NCBI GenBank assembly: GCA_902806395.1
Contig: CADCWH010000103.1
Location: forward strand, 1 to 6,149
Length of the DNA: 6,149 bases
From: an uncultured Thermomicrobiales bacterium
GTDB taxonomy: Bacteria; Chloroflexota; Chloroflexia; Thermomicrobiales; UBA6265
Direction of reading: 5' to 3'
The position numbers were made by a program, and so were the translations under genes. Positions 1-5,843 of this stretch are shown here, in pieces. The notes beneath the pieces are model-generated. The model saw nothing but the letters and a program-made list of their open reading frames with translations. It was not told the origin of the DNA and searched no databases. The first letter of the stretch is position 1. The number at the start of each line of letters is the position of its first letter.

Positions 1-160
1 CAGCGACCACACGTCGGGTCTGCCTCGGCGATGCCCTGGGGATGCAGCGCGGCGGTTCGGGGCACCCAGATCCTGCTGCGGCGGGCGGAGCGGAGCACGT
101 CGGAACGGGCGGCGAACCGGATCCGTTCTCTGGTGGATCGCCCGATGCAGCCTCGCCGCG
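1..160. other. Window edge, no supported gene
   Basis: This stretch lies downstream of the kinase gene and is open in several frames on both strands, as expected in GC-rich DNA. On the minus strand a GTG at 65-63 follows an AGGA (74-71) after five bases and could begin a gene that leaves the window, reading MPRTAALHPQGIAEADP. Its third codon positions are GC-rich, but so are those of the plus-strand frame 1. No family is recognisable, so no gene is called. Confidence 0.3.
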
Positions 161-1819
161 TCACTCGCCGGTGAGCCAGGACTCCGCGTCCGAGCGGAGC
201 CCGGCCAGGCGGTCACGGGCATCGGCCCAGGCCTCGGCGGCGACCCCCTCCTGGACGGCGACGATCCCTGGCTCGGCAATGTGGCCGGAGACGGTCTCGC
301 CGTCCAGGGTCGTCCGGACCGGCCACCAGGTCAGGCCGTCGGCCGCCTCAGCAGGGCCGGTGACGTCCAACCGGGTGCCCCGTTCGAGCGGGGCCAGGGG
401 AACCGTGTCCAAGCCGGGCCCGGCCCGCATGGTGTAGACGTCCTCGACGACGCGGGCCGTCGCTCCGGCCTCCAGGGACGCGGTCCGGGTAAATAGGGCT
501 TCGGGACCGCGCAGCGCGACCAGGAGACCGGCCAATACGACATTGGCCAGCAGGAGAAGGAAGGCCAGGCGGGCGGCCAGGCGACGGAGCCACCGCGTCC
601 GCCGCACGACCCGCCCCCCGACCCGATAAGGCAGGCCGAGGAACCGGGCGGCGCGGCCTCGCCGGGGTCGCTCCTCGATCACCACCCACGGCGGCGAACT
701 GGCCACCGCGCCCGGATCCGGGCCGGATGGTCGGCTGGCCGACCCGCCGCCGTCTGGGGGAGACGCATCACCGCCCGGCGCACCGGTGAAGGATCGCCAG
801 GGATCGACGGGCACGGGTCGCCGGAACCCGCCCGGGATCGGTGATCGGGGGCGAGCGGGGGGAACGTCGATCAGGGACACCGGAGCGGTGGTGGCCGAAC
901 TGCTGAGGGTACGGTCCTCAACGGCCGCCCGGAACAGGCGGGCGAAGGCCGGGGCAGCACGGTAGCGGTCGGCGGGTGCCTTGGCCAGTGCCCAACCGAC
1001 CACGTCGTCGAGCGACTCGGGCAGGTCCAGGTCCGGCCGGGCAAGGCTGAGGGGACGGGGGGCGAGATGGAGGTGCGCCTCGATCACCTCCCGTTTGGCC
1101 CGACCGTCGCCCTCGGTCGAGAATGGGGGGGAGCCGGTCAGCAGTTCATAGACCACGCAGCCGAGGGCGTAGGTGTCGGCGGCGGGTCCGAGCGGTTCGC
1201 CGGCGGCCTGTTCCGGCGAGAGGTAGGCCGCCGTGCCGAAAGTGAGGCCGCCGATCGCCTCCTGGACCGTGCCAGTCGTCTGGGCCAGGCCAAAATCGAT
1301 CAGCTTGACGATGCCCTGGGCCGTGACGAGGACGTTCCGGGGATTGACGTCGAGGTGGACGACGCCGCGACCATGGAGGTCGGCCAGCGCGTCGGCGATC
1401 TGGTCCAGGACGTTGGCGACGTCAGCGGGCGCGAACACGCCATTCTGGTCGAGCAGGTCCCGCAGTGACCGCCCATCGACCAACTCGTGGACGGCCCAGC
1501 AGGCGTCGGTCTCCTGGTAGAAGTCGAAGACGCGGGCGATGTTGGGGTGGGCGGCGAAGGCCTGGAGGCGGGTCTCGTCCCGGAACCGGGCTCGCAGGGC
1601 GGGGTCCTGGCGATACTCGGTGCGCAGGGTCCGCATCGCGACGCCGCGACGGGTCCGCAAGTCGCGCCCACGGTAGACGGTGGCCATCCCCCCGGCGCCG
1701 AGCAGGTCATCGAGGTCGACCTCGTAGCGACCATTGACCACAAGCCTGTTGGGCGGCCCACCGCGCGACGGCCCGGTCGGACCATCCAGGCGACTCGTGG
1801 CGGTGACGCTCTCGACCAT
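161..1819 (-). CDS. Membrane-anchored Ser/Thr kinase-like protein with SH3b-like ectodomain
   Basis: A 552-residue protein with a PknB-type kinase fold at about residues 30-300. Visible are the glycine loop GAGGMATVYRG (41-51), the helix C Glu82, HLDVNPRN (155-162) with the catalytic Asp157 and Asn162, DFG (175-177), SPEQ (201-204), Asp215 and Arg285. A Pro/Gly/Ser-rich linker (about 305-380) and an Arg-rich stretch lead to one membrane segment (about 414-436). The last part (about 453-525), with MRAGPG, an LERGTRLDVTG-like strand and TWWPVR, resembles a bacterial SH3 domain and would lie outside the cell. Two key residues are unusual: the beta-3 lysine is Arg63 (VAMR, codon CGG) and the lysine of HRDxK is Asn159. 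It may therefore be a weak kinase or a pseudokinase. A GTG at 1828 is also in frame, but the ATG at 1819 has the better ribosome binding site. The fold is sure; activity and ligand are unknown. Confidence 0.93.
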   Translation of the reverse strand: MVESVTATSRLDGPTGPSRGGPPNRLVVNGRYEVDLDDLLGAGGMATVYRGRDLRTRRGVAMRTLRTEYRQDPALRARFRDETRLQAFAAHPNIARVFDFYQETDACWAVHELVDGRSLRDLLDQNGVFAPADVANVLDQIADALADLHGRGVVHLDVNPRNVLVTAQGIVKLIDFGLAQTTGTVQEAIGGLTFGTAAYLSPEQAAGEPLGPAADTYALGCVVYELLTGSPPFSTEGDGRAKREVIEAHLHLAPRPLSLARPDLDLPESLDDVVGWALAKAPADRYRAAPAFARLFRAAVEDRTLSSSATTAPVSLIDVPPARPRSPIPGGFRRPVPVDPWRSFTGAPGGDASPPDGGGSASRPSGPDPGAVASSPPWVVIEERPRRGRAARFLGLPYRVGGRVVRRTRWLRRLAARLAFLLLLANVVLAGLLVALRGPEALFTRTASLEAGATARVVEDVYTMRAGPGLDTVPLAPLERGTRLDVTGPAEAADGLTWWPVRTTLDGETVSGHIAEPGIVAVQEGVAAEAWADARDRLAGLRSDAESWLTGE

Positions 1820-1824
1820 CCCCG

Positions 1825-1832
1825 TCACCCCC
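1825..1832 (-). promoter_or_regulatory. Shine-Dalgarno site of the kinase gene
   Basis: GGGGGTGA on the minus strand matches seven of eight bases of GGAGGTGA and sits five bases before the ATG at 1819. The GTG at 1828 lies inside this site and has no comparable purine run at a useful distance, which favours the ATG start. Confidence 0.55.
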
Positions 1833-1985
1833 GCGTCGCGCCTGCCCGGCCCGGAACCGAACCCATACTGTACATGACGAAGGCGGGCCGTCGCCCGTCC
1901 GGCGGGTCACCTGACCTGGACAGCGGCCGCATCCGTATCCACCGCTGGACTGGGGTGACCTCGTCCCTAACCAGGACGGCGGGGG

Positions 1986-3080
1986 TCAGGCGGCTTCCCC
2001 CGTTCGATCGACCCACTCCCACGGGGAGTCCGGCGCGCGACGCAGCAAGACCCAGCCGTTGGTGAAGCTGACGACATCGACCGGGTCGGTGGGGCCGGGG
2101 ACCTGGCGCCAGGCCGTGAGCCGCGGATAGAGGCCATCCCGGCGAGCGCGGCGAAACCACGCCGCGCTGATCACCCCGGCGGGGTCGTAGGCGTAGGTCC
2201 GGGGCTCCCCGTTGGGCCAGCATTCGACCTCGCCGGAGAGCAACGTCCGGGTGGCGGTACCAAACAGCCAGGGCAGCGCCGGACTCCCGTCGGCCATCGG
2301 GTCCCGAACCGAGTCCAGGACCGGGGCGGGAGTGCCGGAGACTGGCGCGATCACGGGGCCGAGGGCATCTCCCGTCTGTGCGGCCCGCATGATGTCCCGG
2401 GCGCGGTCTCGGTACGTCGCGGTCAGGCCGCGCAGGACCTGTCCAGTGCAGTCCTTGGTCGCGAAGTGCCAATGCTGGAGTTGGGTCACCACCCCCGTGC
2501 GGGGATGGCGCGGGAACTCGTCCCAAGCGACACCGGCCCGGTCATGGACATAGGCAACCAGGCGGGCGAGGGCGTCGAGCTGGCGCGGCGTGACGGGCGT
2601 CTCCCGACCGAACGAGAAGCGACCGGAGACCTCGATCGAGCGGAGGTCGCGGTTGATCGCCTCACGGCCGTGGGCGCGGACGAACGCGAGGCCATCCGCC
2701 TCCAAACCATCGGCGGGCCCGCTTGCCCAGGGGGAGCGGTCTTCCTCCTCGGCAACCCATTCCCAGATCACCCCGTCCAGGTCGGGGCCGTCTAGTGCCC
2801 CACCGATGCCATAGTCGGTCAGGGCGTCGCGACCGTGGGGGTCGTCGGAGAGAAAGTGGGCCTCGGTCCCGCGCAGGGTGCCGTCCATCCGGTGGACGCA
2901 CGTCCCGACGATCCGGCGCGGCCCGAGCCGGGACCAGCCGGAGCGTTTCCGAGCCGGGTCCAGATGGCGTGGGACGATTTCGGGCCGAGCCACCCGGCCA
3001 AAGGTCACCGGCACCGTGCGCACTGCCAGCACCGTGCGCACCGCCGACATCGTCGCGCCGTCCACGATCGTCGCCGCCAT
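1986..3080 (-). CDS. N-acetylmuramoyl-L-alanine amidase (Amidase_2/PGRP-like) with extra C-terminal module
   Basis: A 364-residue protein. Residues about 53-231 fit the Amidase_2 / peptidoglycan-recognition fold, which cleaves the bond between N-acetylmuramic acid and L-alanine. His63 (VHRMDG) fits the first zinc ligand, Asn143 with SIEVSG fits the conserved N..SIEI strand, and HWHFATKDC gives His203, Lys209 and Cys211. The His-to-Cys distance of eight and the Lys two before the Cys match T7 lysozyme. A Pro-rich linker (about 236-265) leads to a C-terminal module (about 266-358) with repeated aromatic and Gly positions (YAYDPAGVISAAWFRR, FTNGWVLLR) that I do not recognise firmly; a cell-wall-binding role is possible. 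No signal peptide or membrane segment is visible. The frame extends to a GTG at 3146, but the ATG at 3080 is chosen because a perfect AGGAGG precedes it. The kinase gene follows after 166 bases. Family assignment is good; substrate and location are inferred. Confidence 0.8.
   Translation of the reverse strand: MAATIVDGATMSAVRTVLAVRTVPVTFGRVARPEIVPRHLDPARKRSGWSRLGPRRIVGTCVHRMDGTLRGTEAHFLSDDPHGRDALTDYGIGGALDGPDLDGVIWEWVAEEEDRSPWASGPADGLEADGLAFVRAHGREAINRDLRSIEVSGRFSFGRETPVTPRQLDALARLVAYVHDRAGVAWDEFPRHPRTGVVTQLQHWHFATKDCTGQVLRGLTATYRDRARDIMRAAQTGDALGPVIAPVSGTPAPVLDSVRDPMADGSPALPWLFGTATRTLLSGEVECWPNGEPRTYAYDPAGVISAAWFRRARRDGLYPRLTAWRQVPGPTDPVDVVSFTNGWVLLRRAPDSPWEWVDRTGEAA
3012..3042 (+). repeat. 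Short tandem repeat inside the amidase gene
   Basis: GCACCGTGCGCAC occurs at 3012-3024 and again at 3030-3042, an 18-base period. It is in frame and encodes AVRTVL followed by AVRTVP near the amidase N-terminus (about residues 13-24), before the catalytic domain. It looks like a recent small duplication. Confidence 0.7.
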
Positions 3081-3086
3081 CCTGCC

Positions 3087-3095
3087 CCTCCTCCC
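3087..3095 (-). promoter_or_regulatory. Shine-Dalgarno site of the amidase gene
   Basis: GGGAGGAGG on the minus strand contains a full AGGAGG six bases before the ATG at 3080. It decides the start against the upstream GTG at 3146, which would place this site inside the coding sequence. Confidence 0.8.
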
Positions 3096-3355
3096 ATGCT
3101 CTCGCCGACCGTCCTCCGACCCTGCCCGATTGGCCCGGTCTCCCACCGTATCGGCGCCAGGGAAGTTTGTCGATCACCCGGGAGTCAACATGGCGAAGCG
3201 TGCCGAGATGGCACCGATGGTCGGAATCCGGTGAGGACCCCCCGGATGTGTCCGGCGAGCCCGTAGGGATCTCCCCCGCCCTGTCTCCTGAGCCAGTTCC
3301 TCCGGCTGGACGGGGATGATGACCGGCCCCGACGAAGTGGGTCTTCCACCCGACG
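3096..3355. other. Intergenic leader region between cysK terminator and amidase
   Basis: With the ribosome binding site and terminator at its ends, this region makes up most of a 342-base gap between the amidase and cysK. It holds one weak promoter candidate (3173-3145) and a direct repeat CCCGACGAA (3328-3336 and 3349-3357, the second copy running into the terminator). Open frames that cross it have no family resemblance and no good ribosome binding site. I see no RNA gene or riboswitch here. Confidence 0.5.
3145..3173 (-). promoter_or_regulatory. Weak candidate promoter for the amidase gene
   Basis: On the minus strand TCGACA (3173-3168) is followed after 17 bases by TACGGT (3150-3145). 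The first matches five of six -35 bases, the second only three of six -10 bases. It would start transcripts roughly 60 bases before the ATG at 3080. The cysK terminator lies just upstream, so some promoter is expected in 3081-3355, but this exact one is tentative. Confidence 0.22.
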
Positions 3356-3385
3356 AAAAAGCCCCCCGGCAATGCCGGGGGGCTT
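3356..3385 (-). terminator. Intrinsic terminator of cysK
   Basis: On the minus strand AAGCCCCCCGGC (3385-3374) pairs perfectly with GCCGGGGGGCTT (3370-3359) across the three-base loop ATT, a 12-bp GC-rich stem, and a run of five T (3360-3356) follows directly. It lies about 37 bases after the cysK stop codon. In the plus direction only two T follow, so it works mainly for the minus strand. It separates cysK from the amidase and kinase genes. Confidence 0.93.
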
Positions 3386-3422
3386 CGTCTGCGTGATGGT
3401 CGGTCGACGGGTGCAAACCCCG

Positions 3423-4469
3423 TCAGGCGGATGCGCCGGCGGTCATCGCCGCGGCGCGCTCGCGTAGGTCGGCATAGAGGGCGGTGCTGAGGTAGCGTTC
3501 GCCGGTGTCCGGCAGGACGACGACGACCAGCTTGCCCCGGTTCTCCTCCCGAGAGGCGACCTGGCGGGCGGCGGCGGCGGCGGCACCGCAGGAGATGCCC
3601 TTGAGCAGGCCCTCGGTGCGCATCAGCTCGCGAGTGGTGGCCATCGCGGTCTCGCTGTCGATGTGGACGATCTCGTCGATCACGTCCCGGTCGAGGACCG
3701 AGGGCACGAAGTTGGCCCCGATGCCCTGGATCTTGTGGGAGGCGGGCTGGCCACCGGCCAGGATCGGGGACTCGGCCGGTTCGACGGCGACGACCTGGAG
3801 GCCAGGCTTGAGGGACTTCAGGACCTGGCCGACCCCGGTGATGGTGCCGCCGGTGCCGACGCCGCCGACGAAGATGTCGACCTCGCCGTCGGTGTCCTCC
3901 CAGATCTCGACCGCGGTCGTCTCGCGGTGTATGGCCGGGTTCGCGGGGTTGTCGAACTGCCGCGGCATGAAGGCATCCGGCGTCTCGGCCAGGATGCGAT
4001 CGGCCCGCTCGACGGCGCCGCGCATACCCTCGGCGGCCGGGGTAAGGATGAGCTCCGCCCCGTAGCCGAGGAGCAGCATCCTCCGCTCGAGGCTCATGCT
4101 GTCGGGCATCGTCAGGACGAGTTTGTAGCCGCGGGCGGCGGCGACCCAGGCCAGGGCGATGCCGGTGTTGCCGCTGGTCGGCTCAACCAGGGTCGTTTTG
4201 CCGGGCTCGATCAGGCCGCGGGCCTCGGCGTCGTCGATCATCGCCACGCCGATCCGATCCTTGACCGAGAAGCCGGGGCTGAAGGACTCGATCTTGCCGA
4301 CCAGGGTGGCTGGGGTGTCCTTGGCGAAACGGGCCAGGTGGATCAGCGGAGTATTACCGACGGCGTGGGTGGCGTCGGCGGAGATCTTCGGCCGCTGGCG
4401 CCGGGTCGGATAACCGGTGGTGGCCGGGGCCTGGGGAGTCGAGTCGGTGCGTTCGATCGTCGTCGCCAT
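3423..4469 (-). CDS. cysK: Cysteine synthase (O-acetylserine sulfhydrylase)
   Basis: A 348-residue PLP enzyme of fold type II that makes L-cysteine from O-acetyl-L-serine and sulfide in the cytoplasm. The start of the core is [10 protein letters not shown] (about 36-45). Lys70 in FSVKDRIG is the PLP Schiff-base lysine. EPTSGNTG (96-103) is the substrate-binding Asn loop, GGVGTGGT (202-209) the phosphate-binding loop, and GISCGAA (291-297) supplies Ser293, expected at the PLP ring nitrogen. [10 protein letters not shown] (320-329) is typical of the family. The usual length is about 310 residues; the excess is an N-terminal tail of about 30 residues rich in Thr, Pro and Arg, probably disordered. 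The ATG at 4469 is the only start that covers the core; a GAGGT lies nine bases before it. A consensus-like promoter stands about 55 bases upstream and a terminator follows, so it is likely a single-gene unit. A CysM-type substrate range cannot be excluded. Confidence 0.95.
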   Translation of the reverse strand: MATTIERTDSTPQAPATTGYPTRRQRPKISADATHAVGNTPLIHLARFAKDTPATLVGKIESFSPGFSVKDRIGVAMIDDAEARGLIEPGKTTLVEPTSGNTGIALAWVAAARGYKLVLTMPDSMSLERRMLLLGYGAELILTPAAEGMRGAVERADRILAETPDAFMPRQFDNPANPAIHRETTAVEIWEDTDGEVDIFVGGVGTGGTITGVGQVLKSLKPGLQVVAVEPAESPILAGGQPASHKIQGIGANFVPSVLDRDVIDEIVHIDSETAMATTRELMRTEGLLKGISCGAAAAAARQVASREENRGKLVVVVLPDTGERYLSTALYADLRERAAAMTAGASA

Positions 4470-4529
4470 GGGGGAGTTACCTCGCCTGGGGTGGCCGCCG
4501 GTCGGCCGTCCTCGTTCTTCGATGGACCT

Positions 4530-4538
4530 ATTATAGCA
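4530..4538 (-). promoter_or_regulatory. Extended -10 promoter of cysK
   Basis: The minus strand reads TGCTATAAT: a perfect TATAAT (4535-4530) with the TGn extension of an extended -10 promoter (TG at 4538-4537). Transcription would start near 4523, giving a leader of about 53 bases before cysK. A perfect TTGACA lies at 4549-4544 but only eight bases upstream, too close to serve as the -35 of the same promoter; no good -35 sits at 16-18 bases. The AT-rich setting (4529-4562) stands out from the GC-rich surroundings. Confidence 0.65.
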
Positions 4539-4562
4539 TTCTATGTCAACAATTAGGAGAAT

Positions 4563-4825
4563 GGGATGGCGATGGCGGCCGGTCGGTGTCGCTTCCCGGG
4601 GAATCGCTCCCGTGGTTGGACTTGCTCACCGGTTCATCCACCGGTGGGCATGACCTCGCGGTCATGAGCATGTCGCCCCCGATGGAAACACCGTCTCACC
4701 GGCCCGACATCACCTTCTACGCTCGCCGGGTATGGTCGTCGCCATCCCGGACAGCACCAGACACGCTCCTCCCAGCCAGAGCGTGCGAGCACCTCCCGAC
4801 ATCGCCTTAACGCGCGAACCGGACG
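4563..4825. other. Hairpin-rich intergenic region between moaDE and cysK
   Basis: This is most of a 356-base gap. Besides the cysK promoter it holds a row of inverted repeats: 4623-4632/4641-4650 (10 bp with one G-U if read as plus-strand RNA), 4649-4655/4660-4666 (7 bp perfect, loop TCGC), 4681-4685/4691-4695 (5 bp with one G-U), 4726-4735/4742-4750 (9 bp with one bulged base) and 4762-4768/4779-4785 (7 bp perfect). None is followed by a T run. The first two share two bases. The region could be a structured RNA, a trailer of the moaDE transcript, or chance pairing in GC-rich DNA. No protein gene is convincing. Confidence 0.45.
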
Positions 4826-5575
4826 TCAGTGGGCGGAGTCGGCCGCCGGCGGCGCAATCACGGGGCGGCCACGCGGGTAGTCGGCCTCACTGCCGATCCA
4901 GACGGCGCCGTCCACGTAGTGTTCCTTCTTCCAAATCGGGACGATCTGCTTCAGACGCTCGATGGCGTACTGGCAGGCGGCGAAGGCCTCCTCCCGGTGG
5001 GCGGAGGCCACGGCGATCACCACGCTGGCCTCCCCGATGCCGAGTAGCCCGGTCCGGTGCCAGATCGCGACCCGGTCGATGCCCCACCGCTCGCCGATCT
5101 CATCCCCGATCCGGGCCAGCATCTTGACCGCCGCGGGGGCGTAGGCCTCGTAGTCCAACGCCGAGACGGTTTGGCCCCGGGCGTAGTCGCGGACCGACCC
5201 GGTGAAGGTGACCAGGGCGCCAGCCGCCGCGGAGGCGACCAGCCCCTCCACAAGTCGCGGGTCGAGCGGGTCCGCCACGACGGCGAAGCGGGCCGGCCCA
5301 TCTCTCCCCTCTCGAGTGTCGCCGTCTCCCGCCCCGCCACTGACCGGGGGGACGATGGCGATCTCGTCGCCGTCGGCCAGGGTTTGGCCAGGGGTGACGT
5401 AGTCCTCGTTCACCATCACCATCAGGGCCGGAGCCAGACCGGCCAGGGACGGATTCTCGGCGACCAGGGTATCGACCAGCGCCGAAACGGTGGTCCCGGG
5501 CGAGATCTCCCGGGTTTCCTCAGCGCGGCCCAGGTCCTCGCGCATCCGGGCGAAATAGCGTAGGTGGACGCGCAC
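4826..5575 (-). CDS. moaE: Molybdopterin synthase MoaD-MoaE fusion protein
   Basis: A 249-residue fusion of both molybdopterin synthase subunits, which turns cyclic pyranopterin monophosphate into molybdopterin by adding two sulfurs. Residues 1-81 are MoaD: a ubiquitin-like fold starting RVHLRYFARMREDLG and ending PPVSGG, with Gly80-Gly81. Residues about 96-228 are MoaE: FTGSVRDYARG with Arg129, IWHRTGLLGIGE with His173-Arg174, and LKQIVPIWKKE with Lys209 and Lys216 corresponding to E. coli MoaE Lys119 and Lys126. A polar linker (82-95) joins them. In separate MoaD the Gly-Gly is C-terminal and carries the thiocarboxylate, so this protein probably must be cut after Gly81, as reported for the mycobacterial fusion MoaX. 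The frame reaches a GTG at 5653, but the GTG at 5575 follows GGGAGGGAG by six bases and places the start where MoaD proteins begin. No other molybdenum cofactor gene lies in the window. Confidence 0.95.
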   Translation of the reverse strand: MRVHLRYFARMREDLGRAEETREISPGTTVSALVDTLVAENPSLAGLAPALMVMVNEDYVTPGQTLADGDEIAIVPPVSGGAGDGDTREGRDGPARFAVVADPLDPRLVEGLVASAAAGALVTFTGSVRDYARGQTVSALDYEAYAPAAVKMLARIGDEIGERWGIDRVAIWHRTGLLGIGEASVVIAVASAHREEAFAACQYAIERLKQIVPIWKKEHYVDGAVWIGSEADYPRGRPVIAPPAADSAH

Positions 5576-5581
5576 GGCTGG

Positions 5582-5590
5582 CTCCCTCCC
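5582..5590 (-). promoter_or_regulatory. Shine-Dalgarno site of the moaD-moaE fusion
   Basis: GGGAGGGAG on the minus strand ends six bases before the GTG at 5575. With the MoaD family alignment it decides the start and removes 26 residues of unrelated N-terminal reading frame. Confidence 0.75.
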
Positions 5591-5729
5591 GCCCAGTGGC
5601 GGCTGTCTCGGCGTCGTGATCTGGTGACGGTCTGGAGTGTACCGTCCCGGCACCGGCCAGGTTCAGCGGACCCGCTGTGGAGCGACGGGATCAGGTCGGC
5701 ACCATGTCGGGATCGTGCCAGGATCACGA
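5591..5729. other. Leader region upstream of moaDE
   Basis: Part of a 268-base gap before moaDE. It contains the inverted repeats CAGCGG/CCGCTG (5664-5669/5672-5677) and GGCAC/GTGCC (5698-5702/5714-5718). A TACACT on the minus strand (5641-5636) matches four of six -10 bases but has no -35 partner. No known riboswitch can be claimed by eye, and I see no gene. Confidence 0.35.
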
Positions 5730-5764
5730 CGACGGCTCCGGCGGGAGATCCGCCGGAGCCGTCG
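5730..5764 (-). terminator. Perfect 15-bp hairpin, possible terminator
   Basis: CGACGGCTCCGGCGG (5730-5744) pairs perfectly with CCGCCGGAGCCGTCG (5750-5764) across a five-base loop. It lies about 80 bases after the stop of the small helical gene and about 155 bases before the start of moaDE, so termination between the two units is a natural reading. There is no T run after it on the minus strand (TCGTGATCC) and only a weak T/G stretch on the plus strand, so it may instead be an RNA-stabilising stem or a regulatory element. The strand is inferred from the genes. Confidence 0.45.
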
Positions 5765-5843
5765 GGTGGTTGTTATGGGTCGTCTCCCAGCACCCGTGAG
5801 AGAGTGCCGTCACCGAGCGACGAGTAGATCGCCAGGCGAAGCC

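Noticed and set aside
42..437. Plus-strand frame of 131 residues at the left edge
   Set aside because: Mostly antisense to the kinase SH3b region, with Ser/Pro/Gly/Arg-rich translation and no family.
1883..1902. CGGGC/GCCCG inverted repeat between amidase and kinase as a terminator
   Set aside because: Only five base pairs with no T run in either direction; probably chance.
1487..2065. Plus-strand frame of 192 residues across the kinase 5' end and the gap
   Set aside because: No recognisable domain, and it overlaps the kinase's conserved glycine loop region on the opposite strand.
2662..3372. Minus-strand frame of 236 residues overlapping the amidase in another frame
   Set aside because: Arg/Gly/Pro-rich low-complexity translation, crosses next to the cysK terminator, and competes with the well-supported amidase.
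3174..3416. Minus-strand frame of 80 residues between cysK and the amidase
   Set aside because: It runs straight through the intrinsic terminator and has no ribosome binding site or known motif.
3663..4556. Long plus-strand open frame of 297 residues opposite cysK
   Set aside because: It is the antisense shadow of a clear cysteine synthase, has no family resemblance, and its length is expected in GC-rich coding DNA.
4566..4667. Plus-strand frame of 33 residues ([10 protein letters not shown]...) after AGGAG at 4555-4559
   Set aside because: The ribosome binding site spacing is good, but the peptide is short, shows no motif and overlaps the hairpins; kept only as part of the divergent-transcription idea.
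5591..5729. Molybdenum cofactor riboswitch upstream of moaDE
   Set aside because: The genomic place would suit, but I cannot match the short stems here to the known Moco RNA architecture; an Infernal search would decide.
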